This document shows positions 9,311-17,610 of a stretch of 32,608 nucleotides of DNA, piece by piece. The notes beneath the pieces are model-generated. The model saw only the letters and a program-made list of their open reading frames with translations, had not been told where the DNA came from and did no database searches. The stretch's first letter is position 1; every line of letters begins with the position of its first letter. The position numbers were made by a program, and so were the translations under genes. The stretch is from Actinomycetota bacterium (GTDB lineage Bacteria; Actinomycetota; Acidimicrobiia; Acidimicrobiales; Acidimicrobilacustridaceae): contig WLGJ01000005.1 in NCBI GenBank assembly GCA_009703275.1, forward strand, positions 1 to 32,608. The letters run 5' to 3'.

Positions 9311-9865
9311 TCAAACTGACATATCGCCAGTGAGTTTTCGAACGAGTGGTTCGAAATGCGACAGCGGCAGAGTGTCGTATTCGGTGTCGAATGCGATTTG
9401 ATCCCACTCGTCTGCAAATTGTGCAGCGAGTTCGAACTGTTCGGTGGTGAGTTCCTCGCGATGCTTCTCACGTGCATCAGGATCTGCACCGAAATGCTGG
9501 TAGTAGTGCTTGCCCTGGAAATCCTGGTGAACGCGAATCATTTGGTAGACGTCGTCGCGGACATACGGCTTGATCATCTCTGCGGCGATGGCGCCATGGT
9601 TCGCGACGGTGATTGCCTTGCCGACATCGTGCATGAGTGAGGCAAACACAACTTGCTCATCGGCACCGGCACGTTCGGCGAGGGTGGCGGTTTGAAGGCA
9701 GTGAGTCAACTGGTCAGCGTTAAACCCATCGGTGATCTCGCCGAGCGACTCGAGGAGCATCAGCATCCGGTCAGCGACGCGCCCTTGATTCAGCGCGTGT
9801 TGGGCTCCGATATGCAGCCATTGTTCCTCGGTGGATTCGTCCATGCGGGTGAATGAAGTAGCCAT
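9311..9865 (-). CDS. HD-domain protein, possibly PhnZ/MIOX-type HD oxygenase
   Basis: 184 aa; HCLQTATLAERAGADEQVVFASLMHDVGKAI...NHG...RVHQDFQGKHYYQHFG...FADEWDQIAFD metal-ligand pattern. Confidence 0.8.
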   Translation of the reverse strand: MATSFTRMDESTEEQWLHIGAQHALNQGRVADRMLMLLESLGEITDGFNADQLTHCLQTATLAERAGADEQVVFASLMHDVGKAITVANHGAIAAEMIKPYVRDDVYQMIRVHQDFQGKHYYQHFGADPDAREKHREELTTEQFELAAQFADEWDQIAFDTEYDTLPLSHFEPLVRKLTGDMSV

Positions 9866-9905
9866 GACACAAGTCTGCCCTCTCCGAACCTCTTGTGGCG
9901 TATTT

Positions 9906-10319
9906 CTATGAAGGTGCTACTGAGAGCATGACTCCCAGTAGGACAGCAGCGAGCCCAGCAAACAGGGAAATAGCGCCTCCCGCAGCCAAGATGGCCTTGG
10001 AACGGGCACCAGCGTGGAACGCCGCGGCGATGCCGGTAGCGGCGACCATCAGGAGTTTCAGGCCCAAGGTGGCATTCCATGCTGGCCCACGTGTGCTCGG
10101 CGATTCCGCCAAAAGGCTCCAGATCCCCGTTACAAAAAGCACGCCAAACGCGAACCATGCGATGCGGTTGAATCGCTGTGCTGCGGCTTTGGGCGCATCG
10201 GGACCGTAACCACGCAGTACGGGTAGGAGACCGAGCAGCGTTAGCTGTCCTCCAACCCACACAGCTGCTGCGGTGACATGGAGAAAGAGGCGGATCGATT
10301 CAAGCGAGACAGGAAGCAT
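9906..10319 (-). CDS. CopD-like integral membrane protein
   Basis: 137 aa, several hydrophobic helices, LESIRLFLHVTAAAVWVGGQL. Confidence 0.75.
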   Translation of the reverse strand: MLPVSLESIRLFLHVTAAAVWVGGQLTLLGLLPVLRGYGPDAPKAAAQRFNRIAWFAFGVLFVTGIWSLLAESPSTRGPAWNATLGLKLLMVAATGIAAAFHAGARSKAILAAGGAISLFAGLAAVLLGVMLSVAPS

Positions 10320-10331
10320 TGGTCAGTCAGG

Positions 10332-11405
10332 TCACGCAAGCGACGCGAGGACGTCGCTGGCGTGCAGTGATCGATCTTGCGTTGGTGGGCGGGCATCGAC
10401 GGGACCACCAAAGCTGAGTGTGGCTGCTGCGTCGATCGTGGAGATCAGATCGCGCAGGTTGCGTGGGGGCGGGAAGTACTCGTCCTCTTCAGTGACCTGA
10501 ACAATCTCCACACCATCGGCTGGGGCGATTCTTGAAATGACAGATTCAACGAGTTCTTCGGGCGCAGATGCACCAGCAGTGACACCCACGACTCCGTGAA
10601 GATCGTCGGGAAGTTCCTCGGCCCCGTTCACTCGATAGACGCGGGCACAGCCGGCCTGACGAGCGAGACTCTCAAGTGCTCGAGTATTGGATGAATTTGC
10701 TGAACCAATGACGACAACCGCATCGCATTTCGGAGCGATTTCAAGGAGCGCTGATTGTCGGTTCGTTGTTGCAAAGCAGAGGTCGGAGCGACCGGGAACC
10801 CACATGTCTGGGAATCGCTCTCGAGTGGCATCGAGAACGCTCGCCCAATCGCGATGGCTCAACGTTGTTTGGGCAAGAAGTGCGACTGGTTCTGTGAACG
10901 AGGGGAGTTGTGCAACTTCCTCGACTGATTCCACGCGATGAATGTTGTCGGGAGCAACCGCCATCGTGCCAACAGCTTCTTCGTGTCCTTCATGGCCGAT
11001 GTAGACAATCTGGTACCCCTTGCCAGCACGCACCTTCACTTCGTGATGCACCTTGGTAACCAGCGGGCAGACCGCATCGACGACATAACCGCCGCTTGAC
11101 TGCGCGGCTGCCACGACATCTGGGGCACTTCCATGAGCTGACAGCATGATGGGACTGCCGGCCGGAACTTCTGCGATGTCATCGACAAAGACCACACCCA
11201 GATCGCGGAACCTCTCAACGACTCGTTGGTTATGCACGATCTCGTGGTAGCAGTACACCGGTGCCTCGAAAGAGCGAACCATCCAGGCCAAGGCCTTAAT
11301 CGCCATCTCGACCCCTGCGCAGAATCCGCGAGGGGCGGCGAGGAGAACCTTCTGAACAACGGGAGATTCCGAATCAGGGGAAGGTTGTGCCGACTGCTCG
11401 TTCAT
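10332..11405 (-). CDS. ispH: 4-hydroxy-3-methylbut-2-enyl diphosphate reductase
   Basis: VLLAAPRGFCAGVEMAIKAL, YCYHEIVHNQRVVERF, SAHGSAP, TAGASAPEELV. Start MNEQSAQ preferred over the ORF-track start at 11426. Confidence 0.97.
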   Translation of the reverse strand: MNEQSAQPSPDSESPVVQKVLLAAPRGFCAGVEMAIKALAWMVRSFEAPVYCYHEIVHNQRVVERFRDLGVVFVDDIAEVPAGSPIMLSAHGSAPDVVAAAQSSGGYVVDAVCPLVTKVHHEVKVRAGKGYQIVYIGHEGHEEAVGTMAVAPDNIHRVESVEEVAQLPSFTEPVALLAQTTLSHRDWASVLDATRERFPDMWVPGRSDLCFATTNRQSALLEIAPKCDAVVVIGSANSSNTRALESLARQAGCARVYRVNGAEELPDDLHGVVGVTAGASAPEELVESVISRIAPADGVEIVQVTEEDEYFPPPRNLRDLISTIDAAATLSFGGPVDARPPTQDRSLHASDVLASLA

Positions 11406-11440
11406 GGGATCAGAGGCTACCGGCACTAGCCTTGCTGACT

Positions 11441-12799
11441 ATGTCCTCGCCTCGAGTTGTCAGCGTCGCGCCCGCTTCGCCGGCCGAGCGAGCCGGATTG
11501 CTGCCCGGCGACTTGATACTTCGGCTTAATGGCGAAGTACCCCGCGACATCATTGCGTATCGGCTCCTTGCCGATGAGGGTGAACTCAGCCTGGACATTG
11601 ATCGAGGTGGGCTCCAGATCTCGCTCGAAGTCGAGAAACAACCTGGTGAATCGCTCGGTGCAGAGATTCACTCGGCTCTCTTCGACCAGGTCAGAACCTG
11701 TGACAACCATTGCGAGTTCTGCTTCATTTATCAATTGCCTCCCAATCTGCGTGAGTCCCTCTATCTCAAAGACGACGATTATCGGCTTTCGTTCCTCTAC
11801 GGAAATTTCACGACGCTCACTCGGTTCACTGAGCTTGATCTCGAACGAGTCGTGACGGAGCGGATTTCACCGTTGCACGTTTCAATCCATGCGACAGATC
11901 CAGATCTGCGTTCCTCAATGCTGCGGAACCGGCGCGGCGCTTCGAGTCTTCGTTGGCTTCGCGCATTACTTGACCACGGAATTGAGGTCCACGGACAGGT
12001 GGTCGTGTGCCCGGGCAGAAACGACGGTCCGGCTCTCGATGAGACGCTGGCGACCGTGCTCGATTCGTATTCGGAATTGGCAACCTTGAGCGTTGTCCCT
12101 CTTGGTGTCAGTGATTTCAACACCGAGTCGACGATGCGCCCGCATACGCAAGTCGAAGCGAGCGACGTGATCGACGCTGTACATGATTGGCAGGACATCT
12201 ACCTTGCAACGCTCGGACGGCGCATCGTTCACGCCGCTGACGAGTACTACCTGCTGGCGAATCGGCCTTTTCCCGATCACAGCGTCTATGAAGAATTCCC
12301 GATGCATGAAGACGGCATCGGAATGGCGCGCACCTTTGAGCGTGAGTTCTTGGGTGAGACCGAAACCCCAACTGGCGTTGCCACCGGATTTTTCGCATGG
12401 GTCGATGGAGCGCCACCCGAGGGATATCGGGCGCCTCGAGGCGGGGGAGCGATCTCGATTCGACCTCGTCCTAATGCACCCGTTGCCATCATTACTGGCG
12501 GCTACGGAGCGCAGATCCTCGGACCCTTGGTGGAAACACTCGACCGCGATGACATACGTGTACTCAGTGTGGAGAATCTTTTCTTCGGCGGCAACACTGG
12601 TGTGGCGGGTCTCCTCACCGGGGCCGACCTCATTCGTGTGCTCTCGACAGAGCCCGAAGGTCATCGCTACCTCTTGCCCGATGTGTGTCTATCGCAGGGA
12701 CGTTTCCTCGATGGTCTCACTCCTGACGATCTGCCAAGACAGGTCGAGATCCTCCCGACAGATGGCATCGCTCTCCGTCGGGCACTGGAGCCGAAATGA
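11441..12799 (+). CDS. DUF512 family protein: PDZ-like N-terminus plus radical-SAM-like Fe-S domain
   Basis: MSSPRVVSVAPASPAERAGLLPGDLILRLNGE (PDZ-like) then CDNHCEFCFIYQLPPNLRESLYLKDDDYRLSFLYGNFTTLTRF with CX3CX2C. Start moved from 11387 to ATG 11441. Confidence 0.9.
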   Translation: MSSPRVVSVAPASPAERAGLLPGDLILRLNGEVPRDIIAYRLLADEGELSLDIDRGGLQISLEVEKQPGESLGAEIHSALFDQVRTCDNHCEFCFIYQLPPNLRESLYLKDDDYRLSFLYGNFTTLTRFTELDLERVVTERISPLHVSIHATDPDLRSSMLRNRRGASSLRWLRALLDHGIEVHGQVVVCPGRNDGPALDETLATVLDSYSELATLSVVPLGVSDFNTESTMRPHTQVEASDVIDAVHDWQDIYLATLGRRIVHAADEYYLLANRPFPDHSVYEEFPMHEDGIGMARTFEREFLGETETPTGVATGFFAWVDGAPPEGYRAPRGGGAISIRPRPNAPVAIITGGYGAQILGPLVETLDRDDIRVLSVENLFFGGNTGVAGLLTGADLIRVLSTEPEGHRYLLPDVCLSQGRFLDGLTPDDLPRQVEILPTDGIALRRALEPK

Positions 12800-14115
12800 G
12801 TACCCAACCAATCGATCTTCCGCTTGTTGCGGTCGTGGGCCGACCCAATGTCGGCAAGTCGACACTCTTCAATCGAATCGTCGGTCGCCGAGAAGCGATT
12901 GTTGAAGAAAAACCTGGCGTCACGCGCGATCGAAAAGAAGTAGTTGCGGAGTGGCAGGCCCGCGAGTTCCGATTGGTCGACACTGGTGGATGGATGCCGG
13001 GCGGCGACTCGCTTGACGAGAAAGTGTCAAAGCAGAGCGAGAAAGCAATCCTCGAAGCCGATGTCGTACTTTTTGTTGTCGATGTCACTGTCGGTATTAC
13101 CGAAGAAGACAGCCGTGTTGCTCAGATTCTTCGTCGGAATGGCCGTCCCGTTCTCCTGGTCGCCAACAAGGTGGACGACACAAATCGAGAATCTGCAATC
13201 TGGGATCTACTTGGATTGGGAGTTGGCAATCCGTTCCCCGTAAGTGCCCTGCACGGCCGCGGGACTGGTGATCTTCTTGAGTCACTCATGCTCGAGTTCC
13301 CTCCCGAGCCTGAGGTAGTTGTCGATGAGAACGAAGCAGAAGCCGACAAGATCTTCTCTGTTTCGATTGTCGGTCGACCCAATGTCGGAAAGTCGACTTT
13401 GTTCAACCGTCTCATCGGCGATGAACGATCCGTTGTGCACGATATGCCGGGAACAACCAGAGACGCAGTTGACACGATTGTCGAGACTGAAGACGGTCCG
13501 ATCCGATTTGTTGACACAGCCGGGATGCGCCGTCGAAGCAAAGTCGATGAATCGACCGAGTACTACTCACTTGTGCGCGCTCTTCAGGCAATCGATCGCT
13601 CCGATGTCGCGCTACTTGTTATTGATGCAACGGTGGGCGTAACGGCGCAGGATCAACGTTTGGCAGAGCGGATCGATGCCGCTGGTTGTCCTGTTGTTGT
13701 GCTGCTCAACAAGTGGGAACTCCTTGATGCTGATGCGCGTGATGACGTGGGTTACCAAATCAGTCAGCGTTTGCACTTCATTGGCGAGTCACCTGTTCTG
13801 AAGATCAGTGCCCTTTCCGGGAAAGGGGTGCATCGTTTGCTCCCGGCTCTTTCGGGGACCATCGAGGATTACCACCGCAGAGTTCCAACCAGAAAAGTCA
13901 ATCAGGTATTGCGAGCAGCGCAAGCAGCTCAGCCCGGTCCCCACGGGGCGAGGGTCTTGTACGCAACGCAGGGTGCGACAGATCCACCGACCTTCACGCT
14001 GTTCGCCAACAAGGAGATCCCTCCTTCCTATCTTCGCTACCTCGAGCGCTCTCTTCGCGAAGCATTCGACATGGGTGCAACCCCGATCAAGATGCGAGTC
14101 CGGAAGCGGGACTGA
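12796..14115 (+). CDS. der: Ribosome biogenesis GTPase Der (EngA)
   Basis: 439 aa with two G domains (GRPNVGKSTLFNRIVG and GRPNVGKSTLFNRLIG) and C-terminal KH-like domain. Confidence 0.97.
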   Translation: MSTQPIDLPLVAVVGRPNVGKSTLFNRIVGRREAIVEEKPGVTRDRKEVVAEWQAREFRLVDTGGWMPGGDSLDEKVSKQSEKAILEADVVLFVVDVTVGITEEDSRVAQILRRNGRPVLLVANKVDDTNRESAIWDLLGLGVGNPFPVSALHGRGTGDLLESLMLEFPPEPEVVVDENEAEADKIFSVSIVGRPNVGKSTLFNRLIGDERSVVHDMPGTTRDAVDTIVETEDGPIRFVDTAGMRRRSKVDESTEYYSLVRALQAIDRSDVALLVIDATVGVTAQDQRLAERIDAAGCPVVVLLNKWELLDADARDDVGYQISQRLHFIGESPVLKISALSGKGVHRLLPALSGTIEDYHRRVPTRKVNQVLRAAQAAQPGPHGARVLYATQGATDPPTFTLFANKEIPPSYLRYLERSLREAFDMGATPIKMRVRKRD

Positions 14116-14119
14116 CCCA

Positions 14120-14320
14120 ATGCCGTGGTGCGAGGAATGTTCCAAGTTTTGGAACCCGAATTCATTGCCTCCCGATGGGACGTGCCCGTCCTGCGGTCGG
14201 ATGATCGGGGAGCCGCCGAATATTCAGAAAGTCCCATGGCATTTTTGGATTCTGGTTTTGGCTGCTGGCCTCTATCTCGGTTGGCGCGCATTCCAAGGCG
14301 TGGTCTGGTTGCTGCAATGA
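14120..14320 (+). CDS. Small zinc-ribbon single-TM protein
   Basis: MPWCEECSKFWNPNSLPPDGTCPSCGRMIGEPPNIQKVPWHFWILVLAAGLYLGWRAFQGVVWLLQ: CxxC...CxxC then a hydrophobic helix; lies at the end of track ORF 13808..14320. Confidence 0.75.
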   Translation: MPWCEECSKFWNPNSLPPDGTCPSCGRMIGEPPNIQKVPWHFWILVLAAGLYLGWRAFQGVVWLLQ

Positions 14321-14336
14321 GTGGAAAGAGTTGATC

Positions 14337-15839
14337 ATGGAGAGTGGCGTGGTCGAACTTGCGATCATCGGCAGTGGCTTCGGTGGTCTTGGGGCTGGAG
14401 TGATGGCCATTGAACAGGGCATCGATTCCTTTGTGATCCTCGAGCGCGCGAAAGCGGTTGGGGGTACGTGGCGCGACAACACCTATCCCGGCTGCGCATG
14501 CGACATTCCAAGCCATCTTTATTCGTTTTCGTTTGCACAGAATTCTGAATGGAGTCGCAGCTATCCGGCTCAACCGGAGATCGAGGACTACCTCGAACGA
14601 GTTACTGACCGCTACAAGCTTCATTCGCATATTCGCTTCGGATTCGATGTTGCCGAGGTGCGATGGATTCAGGAGCGAACGTGTTGGTCGATCACTTCTC
14701 GAGAGGGTGACACCGTCCTCGCGTCAGCCGTCATTTCAGCAACCGGGCCGTTGAGTCAGCCCGCAACACCCGATTTCCCAGGGCTCGCGGACTTTGCTGG
14801 CGAAGTTTTTCACTCGGCAAAATGGCGCCACGAGATTCCTCTCGAGGGCAAGAGGGTTGGTGTCGTCGGCACTGGGGCATCGGCTATTCAACTTGTCCCG
14901 GCAATCGCAGATGCTGTCGAACACCTTGATGTCTTCCAGCGGACTCCACCGTGGGTGCTGCCTCGCGATGATCGTCCGGCTCCCTCGTGGCGTCGACACC
15001 TTTACCGAGCGCTGCCGTTTCTCCAGCGGCTTCACCGGTGGCGCATCTATTTCCGCCAAGAGTTCCTTTCCTTGGCTTTTCTCGGTAATGGAAAAATTGC
15101 GAAGGGGATGACAGCGCGCATCAAACAAGAGACAAAAACTCTGATTGACGCTGCGTTTCCCGATTCGGACGCGGCCGCTGCACTCCTTCCGACGTTTAAG
15201 CCGGGCTGCAAGCGGCTCTTGATTTCGAACGACTGGTACACAGCGTTAGCAAAGCCGAATGTTGATGTTGTCACTTCTTCAATCGAAAAGATTGACAGGA
15301 CTGGTCTCACAACATCTGATGGCAACCACCGCGACCTCGATGTGCTTGTGCTTGCGACAGGTTTTGCCGCCACTGATTTTCCGTCGCCTCTGACGGTCAT
15401 CGGTCGAGACGGAGTGAACTTGACCGACCATTGGAGAGATGGCGCCGCTACGGATTTCGGGATCACGGTCTCAGGATTTCCGAACCTATGGTTTTTGGCG
15501 GGTCCGGGAACGGGTCTTGGACACAACTCCATCGTGTTCATGATCGAAGTCCAACTTCAGCAGATCGGTCGCGCTCTTCGATATATGCGCAGCGAATCCG
15601 TTGCCACGATCGAACTTCGGCGAGAGGTTGAGGAAGCCTCCTATGCCGAGTTGCAGCGAAGGGTCGCCACCACGGTGTGGGCCTCAGGTTGCTCAAGCTG
15701 GTATGTCGGAGATGACGGCAGAGTCGACACGATCTGGCCTGGAACCACGACCGAGTACTGGTGGCGTGCCCGCCGTTTCACTCCCGATCGTTACCTCACG
15801 ACCGCCGGCCGATTCGGTGAGATCACCCCATCTCGCTAA
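14337..15839 (+). CDS. Flavin-containing monooxygenase, Baeyer-Villiger type
   Basis: IIGSGFGGLGAG FAD motif; FAGEVFHSAKWRHE matches FxGxxxHxxxW; second nucleotide motif VVGTGASAIQ. SD GGAAAG upstream of ATG 14337. Confidence 0.9.
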   Translation: MESGVVELAIIGSGFGGLGAGVMAIEQGIDSFVILERAKAVGGTWRDNTYPGCACDIPSHLYSFSFAQNSEWSRSYPAQPEIEDYLERVTDRYKLHSHIRFGFDVAEVRWIQERTCWSITSREGDTVLASAVISATGPLSQPATPDFPGLADFAGEVFHSAKWRHEIPLEGKRVGVVGTGASAIQLVPAIADAVEHLDVFQRTPPWVLPRDDRPAPSWRRHLYRALPFLQRLHRWRIYFRQEFLSLAFLGNGKIAKGMTARIKQETKTLIDAAFPDSDAAAALLPTFKPGCKRLLISNDWYTALAKPNVDVVTSSIEKIDRTGLTTSDGNHRDLDVLVLATGFAATDFPSPLTVIGRDGVNLTDHWRDGAATDFGITVSGFPNLWFLAGPGTGLGHNSIVFMIEVQLQQIGRALRYMRSESVATIELRREVEEASYAELQRRVATTVWASGCSSWYVGDDGRVDTIWPGTTTEYWWRARRFTPDRYLTTAGRFGEITPSR

Positions 15840-15852
15840 GGTGTCCCATCCA

Positions 15853-15930
15853 CGGGCTGTGGCGCAGCTTGGTTAGCGCGTCGGTCTGGGGGACCGAAGG
15901 TCGTGGGTTCGAATCCCGCCAGCCCGACCA
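15853..15930 (+). tRNA. tRNA-Pro (anticodon GGG), 3' CCA apparently encoded
   Basis: CGGGCTGTGGCGCAGCTTGGTTAGCGCGTCGGTCTGGGGGACCGAAGGTCGTGGGTTCGAATCCCGCCAGCCCGACCA: acceptor CGGGCTG/CAGCCCG, anticodon stem TCGGT/ACCGA, loop CTGGGGG. Confidence 0.95.
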
Positions 15931-15937
15931 GACACGA

Positions 15938-15962
15938 GCGGGGTGCCACACTGGCACCCCGC
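15938..15962. other. Perfect hairpin, 11-bp stem and 3-nt loop
   Basis: GCGGGGTGCCA-CAC-TGGCACCCCGC directly after tRNA-Pro; no U-tract follows. Confidence 0.7.
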
Positions 15963-15993
15963 CCCGTTACCCCCGAGAACTCCAGGAAGACTG

Positions 15994-17577
15994 ATGTCAG
16001 ACGAGAACGCCGCAGAGTCCTCCTCAGAACCGCTCGATAGTCCTGAAGATCTAGAGGCTTCCTCCGAAGAGCGGGCCTCCATTCGTGCCCAGCGTCTCGA
16101 GCGAGTCGGTCAATTGCGGGCGTCGGGAGTCGAACCGTACCCGTATCGATTTGAGCGTTCCTCCGACATCGGTCCCGTTCGAGATGAGTGGGGCACTCTC
16201 GAAGCTGGCAGCGAAACCGGCGTCATCGTCCGCCTTGCAGGACGGCTCATGCTTAAGCGAGAGCAGGGACGTCTCACGTTTGGTCAGCTTCGAGATCGAA
16301 CTGGTGAGATTCAGTTGTTTGTCTCGGCCGGAGTTTTGGGCAAGGAATCGTTCGGTGAGTTCAACCAGCTTGATCGTGGCGACTGGGTGGGTGTCGAAGG
16401 CGAGGTCATGTCCACCAAGAAGGGCGAACTCTCGGTCAAGGTTTCTGAGTGGGTGCTCTTAAGCAAAGCGCTGCGTCCTCTTCCCGATAAGTGGAAGGGT
16501 CTTGCCGATGTCGACGCGCGTTACCGCCAGCGGTATGTCGACCTCACGGTGAATCCAGATGCTCGACGCGTGTTTGAAACGCGATTTGCCGCGGTTGATG
16601 CAATCCGAAGCGTGCTTCGCGAACGTGGTTACCTCGAGGTTGAAACACCCATTCTGAATCTGCAGCAAGGCGGCGCCACTGCACGTCCGTTCATTACGCA
16701 TTACAACGCCCTGACTCTTGACACGTACTTGCGCATCGCCTTGGAGCTTCCGTTGAAGCGTCTTCTTGTCGGCGGACTCGATCGCGTTTTTGAGATTGGT
16801 CGCGTCTTTCGCAATGAGGGGATCGATACGCGCCACAATCCCGAGTTCACGATGCTCGAGTCCTACGAGGCATTCGCTGATTACAGCGACATGATGGACC
16901 TCGTTGAGGTTCTCGTATCTTCAGCAGCGATCGCTGCAAACGGCACCACGAAGGTCGAACTTGGTGGCTCATCTGTTGATCTTGCGCCACCGTGGCGCAG
17001 AGTGTCGATGGTTGAACTCATCAAGGAAGTTGTTGGGGTCGACATCAACCCAGGGATGGAACTTTCCGAAACCAGAGCGATTCTTGATGGGCTTGGACTC
17101 GAATGGAAGGACTCATGGGGTCCTGGTCGCTGCACGCATGAGGTCTACGACGAACTCGTCGAGTCAAAGGTGGTGGAGCCCACCATTGTTTTCGATCACC
17201 CTCGTGAAACATCCCCGCTTGCGAAACCTCACCGCAGCGACACATCTCTCGTTGAGCGCTTTGAAGTCATCGTCTACGGCCGTGAGTTGGCCAACGCCTA
17301 CAGCGAGCTCAACGATCCAGTGGAACAACTTGCACGCTTTCAGGAAGAAGCAGCGCACAAGGCAGCTGGCGATCCAGAAGCAGGCGACGTCGACCTCGAT
17401 TACATCCGAGCGCTTGAGTATGGAATGCCTCCTGCCGGCGGCCTCGGTATAGGCATTGATCGCCTCGTAATGATTCTTGCGGCGGTCGAAAGCATTCGAG
17501 AGGTCATCTTGTTCCCCACGCTTCGACCGGAACATGGATTGACTGACGAAGATTTCTCCGCTGGTCCTACTGTCTAG
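15994..17577 (+). CDS. lysS: Lysyl-tRNA synthetase (class II)
   Basis: RYRQRYVDLTVNPDARRVFETR, FRNEGIDTRHNPEFTMLESYEA, GGLGIGIDRLVMIL. Start MSDENAAES at 15994 preferred. Confidence 0.96.
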   Translation: MSDENAAESSSEPLDSPEDLEASSEERASIRAQRLERVGQLRASGVEPYPYRFERSSDIGPVRDEWGTLEAGSETGVIVRLAGRLMLKREQGRLTFGQLRDRTGEIQLFVSAGVLGKESFGEFNQLDRGDWVGVEGEVMSTKKGELSVKVSEWVLLSKALRPLPDKWKGLADVDARYRQRYVDLTVNPDARRVFETRFAAVDAIRSVLRERGYLEVETPILNLQQGGATARPFITHYNALTLDTYLRIALELPLKRLLVGGLDRVFEIGRVFRNEGIDTRHNPEFTMLESYEAFADYSDMMDLVEVLVSSAAIAANGTTKVELGGSSVDLAPPWRRVSMVELIKEVVGVDINPGMELSETRAILDGLGLEWKDSWGPGRCTHEVYDELVESKVVEPTIVFDHPRETSPLAKPHRSDTSLVERFEVIVYGRELANAYSELNDPVEQLARFQEEAAHKAAGDPEAGDVDLDYIRALEYGMPPAGGLGIGIDRLVMILAAVESIREVILFPTLRPEHGLTDEDFSAGPTV

Positions 17578-17610
17578 GAATGCGCACGTCGGAAATCGGA
17601 GGTCGCGCTG

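Noticed and set aside
11966-12664. 232-aa minus-strand ORF opposite the DUF512 gene
   Set aside because: Antisense shadow ORF with no recognisable motif.
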